A stretch of 41,291 nt of DNA. Source: Plantactinospora alkalitolerans. GTDB lineage: Bacteria > Actinomycetota > Actinomycetes > Mycobacteriales > Micromonosporaceae. The position numbers and the translations under genes are program-made. Within the stretch, counting starts at the first letter, position 1. The number at the start of each line of letters is the position of its first letter. Positions 1 through 8,645 of the stretch are shown piece after piece. The stretch spans positions 1-41,291 of the forward strand of contig NZ_JADPUN010000206.1 in the NCBI RefSeq assembly GCF_015690345.1, given 5' to 3'. The notes under the pieces were generated by a model. That model did not search any database, was not told the origin of the DNA, and saw only the letters and a program-made list of their open reading frames with translations.

Positions 1-67
1 GGGTGGTCCGAGGCCCACCGGACCGGCCGGCCCCAGGCCCTCCGGTCCGGTGGGCCTCGGACCACCC
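1..67. repeat. Perfect 26-bp inverted repeat in the kinase tail
   Basis: Bases 1-26 are the exact reverse complement of 42-67, with a 15-base spacer. The repeat lies inside the open frame of the kinase, in a stretch rich in Gly and Pro codons, and may extend beyond base 1. It could form a very stable hairpin in the mRNA. Confidence 0.9.
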
Positions 68-2370
68 ACTCCGGTGTCCGCCGTGCGTGTGGCGGACGGC
101 TCCGGTTGCCGAGGTGTGCCGGCGCTGCTGTTCGGTTGATGGTCGCTCATCATTCCGCCCGCGCGGTCAGGTCGTCGGCTGTCGCCGCTGTGGGGGTTGC
201 GTAGTGTCTGGACCGATCCGTTCGAGACCATCACGCCCCCCGCGGCCCGAGCCGCGTTACCGGAACGGGGTTCGCGGCGGCCGGTACCGCCCGGGAGGGA
301 ACCCGAGACGGCAGTCGCGGCCAGCGGAACATCCGGGTCGTCGGTGCCGTCCCCGGGGTCGGCGGCGATCACCCGGTCGGGCAGGAGCACGATCGCCAAC
401 AGCCCGCCGTACGCCGAGGTGCGCAGGCTCACCCGGATGCCGTCCCGCTTGGCCAGCTCCGCAACCACGTGCAGACCGACCTGGGCACCGTCCTTCAGCG
501 CCGTCACGTCCGGCGTCGGCGCGGTGGCCAACAGCTCGTTCGCGCGTTCCAGCGCGTCCGCCTTCATCCCCACGCCGCCGTCTTCGATCTCGACCGCCAC
601 ACCGCGCTTGACCTGGTTGCAGGTGACCCAGACCGTCGTCCCGGGCGGCGAGAACGCGAGAGCGTTGTCCAGCAGTTCGGACAGGAGGTGGATGGTTCCG
701 GCGACCGCGTGTCCCACCACCGCGACATCGGGGGCGTTGCGCAGTGTGATCCGCTGGTAGTGCTGTGCTTCCGCGAACGCCGCCAGCAGCACCCGCCGGA
801 CCGGCACCGGATTCTGGAAGCGCCGGCCGATCTGCCCACCGGCCAGGATGACCAGGTTCTCCAGGAAGCGCCGGGTCTGGGTGAGCTGGTGGTTGATGTC
901 GAAGAGTTCGGTCAGCAGTTTTTCGTCGCCGACCCGGTTCTGCAGGTCTTCGATGACCTTCAGGCCGCGCTGGAGGGGGCGCTGAGGGCGACGCGCGACG
1001 CCCATCAACATCGCGAGGCCGGCGGCCCGGGTCTTCGCCTCGTCGATTGCCGCTGCCGCCGCGGCCTTCAGCGACCTGTTGATGACCTCGGCGACCTGAC
1101 CGATCTCGTCGCTGCCGTAGTCCTGGTTGGGTAGCTCGACCGCGAGATCGACCTTTTCGCGTCGGCGCAGTCGGTCCATCATGGCCGGCAGTTGCTGGTC
1201 CACCACGGACGCGGCGTCCTTGCCCAGTCGGGCGAGGCGGACGGAGAGCGCCTGGTCCACCAGGACCTGGGACTGGCGGATCGCCCAGACGATGGCGGCG
1301 ATCGCGATGGACAGGGCGATCAGGCTGCCCAGCGACGCGGTAAGCAACTGGTTGTTACCGGTGCGGAGAGTCTGCGCCGAAACCTGGTCGGCCTGGACGA
1401 CGGTCAGGTTGATCAGCTCGTCGGAGACCTGGCGGGTGATCGTCTCCCAGCGGACCCGGTTGACGGGCAGACCCCGGGGCACGCCGTTCTGCCACGCGCC
1501 GCTGGCGACCAGCGCGTTCTCCGCGGCGACGAGTTCCTTCCAGGGCCCGCTCGCCGCGATGGTCTCGTAACGCTTGCGGACCTCCGGCTGCAGATGCGGA
1601 GCGACGTTGGTCAGCGCGAAATGGTAGGCGCCGACGAGTCTCACGAACTCGAGATGCTCCTGCTGGTTGAGCGTGCGAGAGCCGAGGGCGCCGTCAATGG
1701 TGGACCCGGCCCGGGACATCAGGTCACTTGCGCGGAACGCCTCCGTCGCCGCGATGCCGCCCTGGGCCGCGGTCACATCGGGCACGATCCGGGCCTGGGT
1801 GTCGAAGAGGTTCGTCGCGGCATCGAGCAGGTTGTTGTAGAAATCGTAGATCTGTTGGCCGCTGACCGACCTGGAGTCGATCGTGCTCCGCACGCTCGGC
1901 ATCTTGTCCAGGGAATCGGTCAGCGTCTGCCAACGTGTCGTGATGGATTCCGGCGCATTCGCCAACGCCGAATTCGCGGCGCTACGCAACGCGGTCAGTC
2001 GCTCGTCGGTCTGACGCCGTTGCTCGATCAGCGACTGCAGGTCTCTCGACGGCTGGGCCAGGTAGGCGACGCTCAATCGTCGTTCCTGTTGGACCGAGGC
2101 CAGGGCCGGAACCGCCGGGATCGACACGTTGCGGACGCCGTTGGCGACGGTTCGGTTATAGAAGCCCTGGAAGACGAGATATCCGGACGCCACCAGCCAC
2201 AGAACCAGGGCGACGACGCCCGGGATGAGAACGAGCCTGATGACGCGACGTTTTATGGACTGCTGCCGGCCACGACGCCCACTCGACGTTGTCGACTGAT
2301 TGCGGTTGTCCGAATCAGGTTGCCTGCTTGCGTGGTCGGCCTGGTTATGCGCCAACTTCAATCCAATCAT
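1..2370 (-). CDS. Sensor histidine kinase with nitrate/nitrite-sensing-type extracellular domain (3' end beyond window)
   Basis: Membrane histidine kinase of the large actinobacterial type usually encoded with Roadblock/LC7 and DUF742 partners; those would lie off the left edge. The frame is open from an ATG at 2370 to base 1 (790 codons, no stop). A basic N-terminus precedes membrane segment 1 (about residues 43-68). A helical extracellular domain with NIT-like character (about 70-340), membrane segment 2 (about 345-367) and a HAMP-like linker follow. The phosphoacceptor region reads FDINHQLTQTRRFLENL with His494. The ATPase has an N box (SELLDNALAFSPP, Asn569) and a G1 box (EDGGVGM, about 600). 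The last 150 or so residues are Pro/Gly/Ala-rich and contain a perfect 26-bp inverted repeat. No strong ribosome site precedes the ATG, so the exact start is uncertain. The signal sensed is unknown. Confidence 0.88.
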   Translation of the reverse strand, partial: MIGLKLAHNQADHASRQPDSDNRNQSTTSSGRRGRQQSIKRRVIRLVLIPGVVALVLWLVASGYLVFQGFYNRTVANGVRNVSIPAVPALASVQQERRLSVAYLAQPSRDLQSLIEQRRQTDERLTALRSAANSALANAPESITTRWQTLTDSLDKMPSVRSTIDSRSVSGQQIYDFYNNLLDAATNLFDTQARIVPDVTAAQGGIAATEAFRASDLMSRAGSTIDGALGSRTLNQQEHLEFVRLVGAYHFALTNVAPHLQPEVRKRYETIAASGPWKELVAAENALVASGAWQNGVPRGLPVNRVRWETITRQVSDELINLTVVQADQVSAQTLRTGNNQLLTASLGSLIALSIAIAAIVWAIRQSQVLVDQALSVRLARLGKDAASVVDQQLPAMMDRLRRREKVDLAVELPNQDYGSDEIGQVAEVINRSLKAAAAAAIDEAKTRAAGLAMLMGVARRPQRPLQRGLKVIEDLQNRVGDEKLLTELFDINHQLTQTRRFLENLVILAGGQIGRRFQNPVPVRRVLLAAFAEAQHYQRITLRNAPDVAVVGHAVAGTIHLLSELLDNALAFSPPGTTVWVTCNQVKRGVAVEIEDGGVGMKADALERANELLATAPTPDVTALKDGAQVGLHVVAELAKRDGIRVSLRTSAYGGLLAIVLLPDRVIAADPGDGTDDPDVPLAATAVSGSLPGGTGRREPRSGNAARAAGGVMVSNGSVQTLRNPHSGDSRRPDRAGGMMSDHQPNSSAGTPRQPEPSATRTADTGVGGPRPTGPEGLGPAGPVGLGPP

Positions 2371-2663
2371 GGGCAGCCCGGAAGAACCAGCAGGCGAAAC
2401 ACTGCTGGCCAATGCCGATCTGTGTGCAACCATACCGGTGTGTCCACTCTGGCACTAGCCCGCCCGAACCGTCGCTTCCGAGATGGCTTGATTGCACTGG
2501 TCAGCCTGGCGCCATTGCCATCAGCTACGAATAGACTACGCGGCACCCGTGGTAAGCGCGACGTCGCCGTCGGGCGTCCTGTTCGGACGGAGACTACTCC
2601 ATCGCAAGGAAGCCGACGGACGACGAGTTCGAGGTTGTCGATCACCCGGGCCCCCGGCCGGGC
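2371..2663. other. Region without a recognised gene upstream of the kinase
   Basis: This stretch separates the histidine kinase from the VOC relic. Short open frames exist on both strands, but none has a ribosome site and a recognisable product. It is relatively AT-rich near 2340-2440 and presumably carries the kinase promoter, but no convincing -35/-10 pair was found. Confidence 0.4.
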
Positions 2664-2777
2664 TCACTCCGTGCCGGTGTTCACCACACAGCACAGATCG
2701 CCGTCCGGGTCGGCGAGCACGACGAAGTTCGCGTTGTGCGGACAGCGCCATGGGGTCGTGCGTCCGCCCACCAACGG
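2664..2777 (-). pseudogene. C-terminal relic of a VOC (glyoxalase/bleomycin-resistance fold) gene
   Basis: The frame upstream of the TGA at 2664-2666 encodes NFVVLADPDGDLCCVVNTG. This is the characteristic last strand of VOC-family proteins, where an F-V-x-L-x-D-P-(D/E)-G-N pattern closes the fold. An in-frame TGA at 2778-2780 cuts it off, and nothing VOC-like is seen before that stop or in the other frames. Only about 20-37 codons of a normal 120-codon gene remain, just downstream of the phospholipase D-like gene. Whether insertion or deletion removed the rest is unknown. Confidence 0.6.
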
Positions 2778-2816
2778 TCAGTCGCCGTGTCCAGGCCGTT
2801 CGCCGGCGCGGCGGGC

Positions 2817-4394
2817 CTACCAGGTACCGGCGCGGCGGTCCCGCCAGGCGCGGCCGTCCGGGTCGTAGACCAACCGGTAGGTCGGGACCGCCCAGAGCCG
2901 CCGGTGCCAGGGCAGCCGGCTGGTCTCGTGTGGCAGGAGCCGACCCGGGGGGCGGGGGCCGACGCGCCCGCCCCGGTGCCAGTTCCGCAGGGCGTCGGCG
3001 GCGGCGGAGATGGCGCGTACCGCCGACTCCGGGTCCAGCAGATCCTCGTCATCGGAATGGTCGAGGTGCTCCCGCCAGAGCGCCAGCCGCAGGTCGCGGG
3101 GGAACCGCCGGGCTCCGTCGCCGAGCCCGGCCGGATCGTGCGGCGCGCGCTCGTCGTGGGTGTCGTCCAGCACCGCGCAGGAGAGTTCGCTGTCGTGGGT
3201 CCACGACCGGCGGTTGAAGTTGTCACTGCCGACGCTGCACCAGACGTCGTCGACGACACAGACCTTGGCGTGGACGTAGACCGGGGTACCGGCGTGGTTC
3301 TCCACGTCGAAGACGTGCACCCGGTCGGCGGCCGCCTCACGGCACAGCGCGATCGCCTGTTCCCGACCGACCTGGTTGGGGGGCAGGGCGAGTCGGCCGT
3401 CCACGTCGGGATGCCGGGGCACGACCGCGACCAGGTGCAGGCCGGGGTTGTCCCGCAACGCGTCGGCGAACAGCTTCGCCACCTCCTTGGACCAGAGGTA
3501 CTGGTCCTCGAGGTAGATGAGTCGACGGGCCCGCTGGATCGCCTTCGTGTAACCCCGGGCGACGGTCTGCTCGCCGCGCTCCGCGAAGCCGTACGCCGGG
3601 CGCATCGCCGGATAGGTCCGCAGTACCTGGACCCGGTGCGGTCCGCACGGCGGCGGATCGGGCGGCTGCGGTGGCAGGCGGTCGGCGTGCAGGTCGGCAC
3701 CGCGCAGCCGGTCCCGGATCGTGCTGATCGGCCCGTGCTGGTCCAGTGGAGCCGGATCGGTCCAGCGCTCCCGGAAGGTGAGGTCCAGTGCACCGACGAC
3801 CGGGCCCCGCAGCGCCAACTGCACGTCGTGCCACGGCGGATTGTCGCCGTACGCCCGGGCCATCGCCACCGCCTGCGGGTCGCCGTGGTGGTCGCCGTCG
3901 TCGCGTCGGCTGTGGCACAGGTCGATGCCGCCGGCGAACGCGATGTCCCGCTCCGGCCGATCGGGATGCCGGAGTACGACCAGTTTCTGGTGGTGTGAGC
4001 CGCCCCGCCGGACGCGCTGGTCCAGCAGCACCTCGCCGCCGGCCGCCGCGACCTCGTCGCCGAGGTGCCGGTTCTCCTCCTCGCTGTACGCGAGCTTGTC
4101 CAGATGTGAGCGCCAGATCAGCCCCTTGACCACGACGCCGCGCCGGGCGGCGTCGGCCAGCAGCTCGGCGATGGTCGGCCCACCGTCGCGGAGCCGTTCG
4201 TCCGGGTCACCGCGCCAGTCGGTGAAGAACAGGTGGTCGCCCTCGCGCAGTTCCCGTACCTCCGAGACGAGCCGGTCGAAGTACGTCGCGCCGTGGACGA
4301 GTGGCTCGACGAGGTTGCCGTCGCACCAGACGGGCAGCGAAGAGTCGGGATTGCCGCGCTCCGCCGCACTGAGGAACCAGTCCTGCGGTTGCAC
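2817..4394 (-). CDS. Phospholipase D-like protein (two HKD motifs)
   Basis: Member of the PLD superfamily, whose two HxKxxxxD motifs form one phosphodiester-cleaving or transferring site. The start is a GTG at 4394 preceded by GAGGAG at 5-6 bases; the longer ATG frame has no such site and codes for poor sequence. The product is 525 residues. Motif 1 is SHHQKLVVLRH (His135, Lys137), with Arg where the motif Asp normally lies and Asp residues a little further on. Motif 2 is complete: HAKVCVVDDVWCSVGSDN (His375, Lys377, Asp382). No signal peptide or membrane segment is seen, so it is probably cytoplasmic. The C-terminus (about 470-525) is basic and Trp/Arg-rich. The family covers phospholipases, cardiolipin synthases and nucleases, and the substrate cannot be told from sequence. 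Confidence 0.85.
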   Translation of the reverse strand: MQPQDWFLSAAERGNPDSSLPVWCDGNLVEPLVHGATYFDRLVSEVRELREGDHLFFTDWRGDPDERLRDGGPTIAELLADAARRGVVVKGLIWRSHLDKLAYSEEENRHLGDEVAAAGGEVLLDQRVRRGGSHHQKLVVLRHPDRPERDIAFAGGIDLCHSRRDDGDHHGDPQAVAMARAYGDNPPWHDVQLALRGPVVGALDLTFRERWTDPAPLDQHGPISTIRDRLRGADLHADRLPPQPPDPPPCGPHRVQVLRTYPAMRPAYGFAERGEQTVARGYTKAIQRARRLIYLEDQYLWSKEVAKLFADALRDNPGLHLVAVVPRHPDVDGRLALPPNQVGREQAIALCREAAADRVHVFDVENHAGTPVYVHAKVCVVDDVWCSVGSDNFNRRSWTHDSELSCAVLDDTHDERAPHDPAGLGDGARRFPRDLRLALWREHLDHSDDEDLLDPESAVRAISAAADALRNWHRGGRVGPRPPGRLLPHETSRLPWHRRLWAVPTYRLVYDPDGRAWRDRRAGTW

Positions 4395-4496
4395 GGGACT
4401 CCTCTCGGTAGCTGATGTTCCCACCGTAGGACGATGCCCGCCCCGCCGCATCCCGGCCACCTGGCCGCGGGTGCTGGGCGGATGACGGACATCCGG

Positions 4497-6623
4497 CTAC
4501 GGGTGCTCGGCTGACTCTGCCGGTCTGGCGCCGGCGTCCTCGTGGCCCGGCCACCAGGCGGCGTGGCCGAGCAGGGCGGTGATGGCCGGGGTGAGGAACA
4601 GCGACATCACGAAGGCGACGATGGCGATGCCGCAGGAGATGGCGAAGCCCATCTGGGTCAGGGTGCTGTTGCCGGCCAGCATCAGCGAGGCGAACGTACC
4701 CGCGAGGATGAGCCCGGCGGCGGCCACCGTCGGTCCGGCGTGCCGGATCGCCATGCTGGCGGCGTCGCGGGGGCTCCGGCCCTCCCTGGCCTCCTCGCGG
4801 AGTCGGGCGATCATCAGGATGTTGTAGTCGGTGCCGAGCGCGACGACGAACAGATACATGATCACCGGGAGGATGAAGATCAGGCCGGGCTCGCCGAGCC
4901 CGATCTGGAAGATCAGTACGGTGGCGCCGAGGGTCGCCGCGAAGCCGAGGCCGACCGAGAGCATCAGGTACCAGGGCGCGACGGCACTGCGGAGCAGCAG
5001 GCCCAATATGATCATGATGAGGATGGCGGCGACCGGGAACACGACCGCGTAGTCGCGGTCGACCGCCGCCTGGATGTCGACGAAGACCGCGGTGATGCCG
5101 CCGACGAGTGCGGTCGTCCCGTCGGGTGCCGCCCCGTGCGCGGTACGCCGCAGCGGGCCGTCGACGGTCCGCAGTGCCGCGGCGGACTGGGGCGTGTCCG
5201 CGAGAGTCACCTGGAAGTTCGCGACGGTCCGGTCCGGTGAGAGGGTCGGCGCGCCGACCTGCCCGACGCCGGGCACCCGGGTCAGCTCGTCCCGGTACGC
5301 GTCGAGCTGGCCGGCCGGCAGTGGTCCGCCGCCGTCGGAACGCAGGAACACGTTGGACGGCTCGGTCGCGCCGGCCGGCAGGCCCTTGAGGAGTTCCCTG
5401 CTCCAGACGTTGGACTCCGACTCGGTAGCGGTCGATCCGCTGCTCAGATCGAAGTTGGGGTGGAAACCGAACGCGAACACCGCGAGCACGACCAGCGCTC
5501 CGCCGGACACCGCGGCGTACACCGCCGGGCGTCGGCCCAGCGAGCGGCCGATCGCGGCGAACCGTGCGCCGCGCGGCTCGTGCCGCCACGCCTTGGACGG
5601 CCAGAACACCCTGGTCCCGAGCAGCGACACCACCGCCGGGATGAGGGTGAGGCCGGCGACCAGGGTGGTGGCGACCGCGATCGCCAGCGCGGGCCCGAGG
5701 GACCGGAACAGGCCGAGCGTCGACAGCGCCAGCGCCAGAAAGGCGATGATGACCGCACCGGCGGCGGACGCGATCGCCTCGCCGGCCCGGGCGACCGCGC
5801 TGACCATGGCCGTCTTCGGATCCTCGCCCAGCCGCAACCGTTCGCGGTAGCGGAACATCAGGAAGAGGATGTAGTCGGTACCGACCCCGAACAGCACGAC
5901 GATGAGCATCGCGCTCACCGAGCTGTCGGTCTTGAGATCGAACGCGTCATTGGCCCAGGCGATCAGGCCGGTCGCGATCTGCGACACCAGACCGATGATG
6001 ACCACCGGCAGGAGCGCGATGATCGGGCTCCGAAAGATGATCAACAGCAGGATCAGGATGAGCCCGATCGTGGCGACCCCGATGATCAGGTTTGCCCGCT
6101 CTCCGGAATTCTGGGCGTCGAGGGCCTGCGCGGCCGTACCCGTGATGCCGGCCTTGAGGTCGGACCCGTCGAGCTGGGCCGGCAGCGCGTCCCGCAACCG
6201 CTGCACCGCGTCGGCCTGGGCCTGGTCCGCCGCGCTGCGCTGCGGTGTGAGCTGCACCGCGATGATCTGGATCGACCGGTTCGGCGACGGTGGCGTCGGA
6301 AGGAGGGCGACGACGTCCGGGATCCGCTGCCCGCCGAGTGCCTGGGCGATCGCCCCGACCTTCGCCGCATCGGCGTCGGTCAGCGGCGCGTCGTCCTTCC
6401 GCTCGAACACGATGATCGCCGCCGGTGTCGCCGCCTGCGGAAACGCCTTCCGCTGTAGCTGCGCCGCCCGGATCGACTCGTAGTGCGAGGGCAGGAAGGA
6501 CGCCTCGTCGGTGGTGGCGGTCAACGTGGGCGCGAAACCGATCACCGCGGCGGCGGCGATCACCCAGGCCACGATCACCCAGATCGGATGGTGGACCACG
6601 AACCGTCCCACACCGGCGAACAC
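4497..6623 (-). CDS. MMPL-family (RND superfamily) transporter
   Basis: Proton-driven exporter of the MmpL type, which moves lipids or other hydrophobic molecules across the actinobacterial envelope. The chosen start is GTG at 6623 (VFAGVGRFVVHHP), with GAAGAGG about 8 bases upstream; this matches the usual MMPL N-terminus. An in-frame ATG at 6704 would add 27 unusual residues. The protein has 708 residues: membrane segment 1 at about 14-35, a first extracytoplasmic domain to about 175, a membrane bundle with GVGTDYILF near 248, a second large loop, and a second bundle with ALGTDYNILMI near 594. The paired GTDY motifs carry the Asp/Tyr residues of the proton relay. It is separated by a promoter-like region from the ABC operon upstream, so it is probably transcribed alone. 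Cargo unknown. Confidence 0.9.
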   Translation of the reverse strand: MFAGVGRFVVHHPIWVIVAWVIAAAAVIGFAPTLTATTDEASFLPSHYESIRAAQLQRKAFPQAATPAAIIVFERKDDAPLTDADAAKVGAIAQALGGQRIPDVVALLPTPPSPNRSIQIIAVQLTPQRSAADQAQADAVQRLRDALPAQLDGSDLKAGITGTAAQALDAQNSGERANLIIGVATIGLILILLLIIFRSPIIALLPVVIIGLVSQIATGLIAWANDAFDLKTDSSVSAMLIVVLFGVGTDYILFLMFRYRERLRLGEDPKTAMVSAVARAGEAIASAAGAVIIAFLALALSTLGLFRSLGPALAIAVATTLVAGLTLIPAVVSLLGTRVFWPSKAWRHEPRGARFAAIGRSLGRRPAVYAAVSGGALVVLAVFAFGFHPNFDLSSGSTATESESNVWSRELLKGLPAGATEPSNVFLRSDGGGPLPAGQLDAYRDELTRVPGVGQVGAPTLSPDRTVANFQVTLADTPQSAAALRTVDGPLRRTAHGAAPDGTTALVGGITAVFVDIQAAVDRDYAVVFPVAAILIMIILGLLLRSAVAPWYLMLSVGLGFAATLGATVLIFQIGLGEPGLIFILPVIMYLFVVALGTDYNILMIARLREEAREGRSPRDAASMAIRHAGPTVAAAGLILAGTFASLMLAGNSTLTQMGFAISCGIAIVAFVMSLFLTPAITALLGHAAWWPGHEDAGARPAESAEHP

Positions 6624-6654
6624 CAGCGGCACCTCTTCGCGATAGGCGGATCCC

Positions 6655-6690
6655 TCCGTGATCAACCTAAACGCTAAATTGCCGTCAAGT
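6655..6690 (-). promoter_or_regulatory. Possible promoter for the MMPL gene
   Basis: An AT-rich island on the minus strand starts with TTGACG (6683-6688). It contains two TTTAG pentamers 7 bases apart before the GTG start at 6623. The -35 is good but no strong -10 is seen at 17 bases, so this is tentative. Confidence 0.35.
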
Positions 6691-6752
6691 GGGACAAATG
6701 CCACGGCTACCTGCCGGGACCAGCTCGAACCTGCCGGGCCGGTCCGGAGCGG

Positions 6753-7622
6753 TCAGCCCTTGAAGGCGCCTTCCATGATCCCCTGTACCAGCCGCCGCCC
6801 GACGAAGACGAACAGCACCAGCAGCGGCAGGGTGGCCAGGAACGAGCCCGACATGGCCAGGCCCAGGTCGATGTCCCGGTTGTTCTGCAGCGCCTTGATG
6901 GCGATCTGGGCGGTGTACTGCTCCGGCGACTTCAGCACGATGAACGGCCACAGGAAGTCGTTCCAGGCGTTGACGAACCCGAACAGTCCCAGCACGAACG
7001 CCGCCGGGCGGACCAGCGGGAAGGCGATCCGCCAGAAGATCTGCCAGGTCGTCGCGCCGTCCACCCGGGCGGCGTGCATCAGCTCGTCGTTAAGGGTGCC
7101 GACCATGTGCTGGCGCATCCAGAAGATGCCGAACGCGGTCACCAGCCCGGGGACGATCACGGCCTGAAGGGTGTCCACCCAGTCGAGCTGCGACATGATC
7201 AGATACTGCGGGATGATGGCCAGTTGGGCCGGCACCGTCATGGTCAGCACGACGATGAGGAACAGGGTGTTGCGGCCCGGAAACTGCAGCTTGGCGAAGG
7301 CGAAACCGGCCAGCGCACACAGCACCGCCTGGCCCACGCCGATCGTGGTGGAGATGATGACGCTGTTGACGAGCGCCTGCACGAACGGCACGGTCTCGAA
7401 TACCAGGTTCGCCAGGTGCAGGAAGTTGCCGCCGGGCAGGACGTGCGGTGGCAGGCTCGTCGCGGTGGCCGAGTCCGTCGTGGCCACCACGAACATCCAG
7501 TAGAGCGGGAAGACGCTGAAGAACACCATGGCGCCGAGCGCCACGTACACCGTGATCGGGACCCGGTTGGCGCTGCGTCGGCGGCGCGGTGCCCGCCCGG
7601 TGGTCGGGGATGCGGGGTTCAT
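6753..7622 (-). CDS. Carbohydrate ABC transporter permease, MalG type
   Basis: Inner-membrane permease (289 residues) of a CUT1-type sugar importer, third gene of the operon. The ATG at 7622 overlaps the stop of the preceding permease by four bases (ATGA), which decides the start. Six hydrophobic segments are visible, beginning with a segment at about 20-40. The EAA loop that docks on the ATPase reads HAARVDGATTWQIFWRIAFP. No ATPase gene lies nearby; actinomycete CUT1 systems usually share one MsiK-type ATPase. The sugar is unknown. Confidence 0.93.
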   Translation of the reverse strand: MNPASPTTGRAPRRRRSANRVPITVYVALGAMVFFSVFPLYWMFVVATTDSATATSLPPHVLPGGNFLHLANLVFETVPFVQALVNSVIISTTIGVGQAVLCALAGFAFAKLQFPGRNTLFLIVVLTMTVPAQLAIIPQYLIMSQLDWVDTLQAVIVPGLVTAFGIFWMRQHMVGTLNDELMHAARVDGATTWQIFWRIAFPLVRPAAFVLGLFGFVNAWNDFLWPFIVLKSPEQYTAQIAIKALQNNRDIDLGLAMSGSFLATLPLLVLFVFVGRRLVQGIMEGAFKG

Positions 7623-8581
7623 GGACGCTCCGAGCGGATGCGGGTGACCAGCAGGTAGTTGATCGCGGCGACGATCACGACCATGACGAACAGCGCGACC
7701 GCGACGGCGGCGCCGTAGCCGAAGTGGAACCGGCCGAAGGCCTGCTCGTAGAGGAAGAGGGTGAGGGTCTGGCACTGCCGTGCCGCTCCACAGGTAAGCC
7801 CACCCACCGGGTTGACCAGCAGCGGCTCGGTGAAGGTCTGCAACCCGAAGATCGTCGACGTGACGACGGTGAACACGATGATCGGTCGCAGCGACGGGAT
7901 GGTGATGTGGCGGAACTGCTGCCAGCTGTTGGCGCCGTCCATGGCGGCGGCCTCGAACAGGTCGCGGGAAACGGTCTGGAGCGAGGCGAGGTACAGCAGG
8001 GTGTTGTAGCCGGTCCACCGCCAGGCGATCATCAGGGCGATCATCACGTGGCTGCCCCACACCGACGCGGTGAAGTCGACGTGCGGGAAACCCAGCAGTT
8101 CGAGAAACCAGTTGAGCATGCCGTAGTCGCGGTCGAAGAGCTGGGCGAAGACGATGGTCGTCGCCGCCACGGAGGTGACGTAGGGAACGAGCACCGACAT
8201 CCGGAACAGCGTGGCCGCCCGCAGCCGTACGTGGTTGAGCACGTGCGCCAGCCCGAGCGCGATCAGCAACTGCGGAACCGTCGACAGCACCCAGATGCTG
8301 AACGTGTTGCGCAGCGCACCCCAGAACCGCGGATCGTGGACGAGCTCGGAGAAGTTGTCCAGCCCCACGAAGTGCCGCTCGCCGATGAGGTCCCAGTCGA
8401 ACAGTGCGACGTAGAACGTGAACAGCAGCGGGAAGAGGCCGAAGATGAGGAACAGGACGAAGAACGGCGCCACGTAGCCGTACGGCGCCAGTCGCTCGCG
8501 TACGCCCTGCTGGACGTGGCGGTACCGGCTGGGCCCGCGGGTGGTCCCCGCGGACGTGGCCGGGCTGAGCGTGGTGGTCAC
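7619..8581 (-). CDS. Carbohydrate ABC transporter permease, MalF type
   Basis: First permease (320 residues) of the CUT1 importer. A GTG start at 8581 is chosen because GGGAAGG lies about 8 bases upstream; the longer frame from 8632 would begin inside the upstream hairpin. It carries six membrane segments starting with PYGYVAPFFVLFLIFGLFP and an EAA loop EAAAMDGANSWQQFRHITIP. It is translationally coupled to the MalG-type gene by the ATGA overlap. A strong hairpin separates it from the binding-protein gene upstream. Confidence 0.92.
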   Translation of the reverse strand: MTTTLSPATSAGTTRGPSRYRHVQQGVRERLAPYGYVAPFFVLFLIFGLFPLLFTFYVALFDWDLIGERHFVGLDNFSELVHDPRFWGALRNTFSIWVLSTVPQLLIALGLAHVLNHVRLRAATLFRMSVLVPYVTSVAATTIVFAQLFDRDYGMLNWFLELLGFPHVDFTASVWGSHVMIALMIAWRWTGYNTLLYLASLQTVSRDLFEAAAMDGANSWQQFRHITIPSLRPIIVFTVVTSTIFGLQTFTEPLLVNPVGGLTCGAARQCQTLTLFLYEQAFGRFHFGYGAAVAVALFVMVVIVAAINYLLVTRIRSERP

Positions 8582-8600
8582 TGCGGTCACCTTCCCAAGA

Positions 8601-8631
8601 TGCGGCGGCCGGGTTGGCGCCGGCCGCCGCA
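8601..8631 (-). promoter_or_regulatory. Intercistronic hairpin between binding-protein and permease genes
   Basis: Bases 8601-8612 and 8620-8631 are perfect 12-bp inverted repeats of pure GC-rich sequence around a 7-base loop. The hairpin lies just after the binding-protein stop codon (8646) and before the permease ribosome site. In such operons a hairpin here typically works as a partial terminator or as a 3' block to exonucleases, giving more binding protein than permease. No U-tract follows. Confidence 0.7.
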
Positions 8632-8645
8632 CATCAGTCGTCCGT

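Noticed and set aside
2371-2645. Small frames on both strands upstream of the kinase
   Set aside because: They lack ribosome sites and family resemblance and overlap one another.
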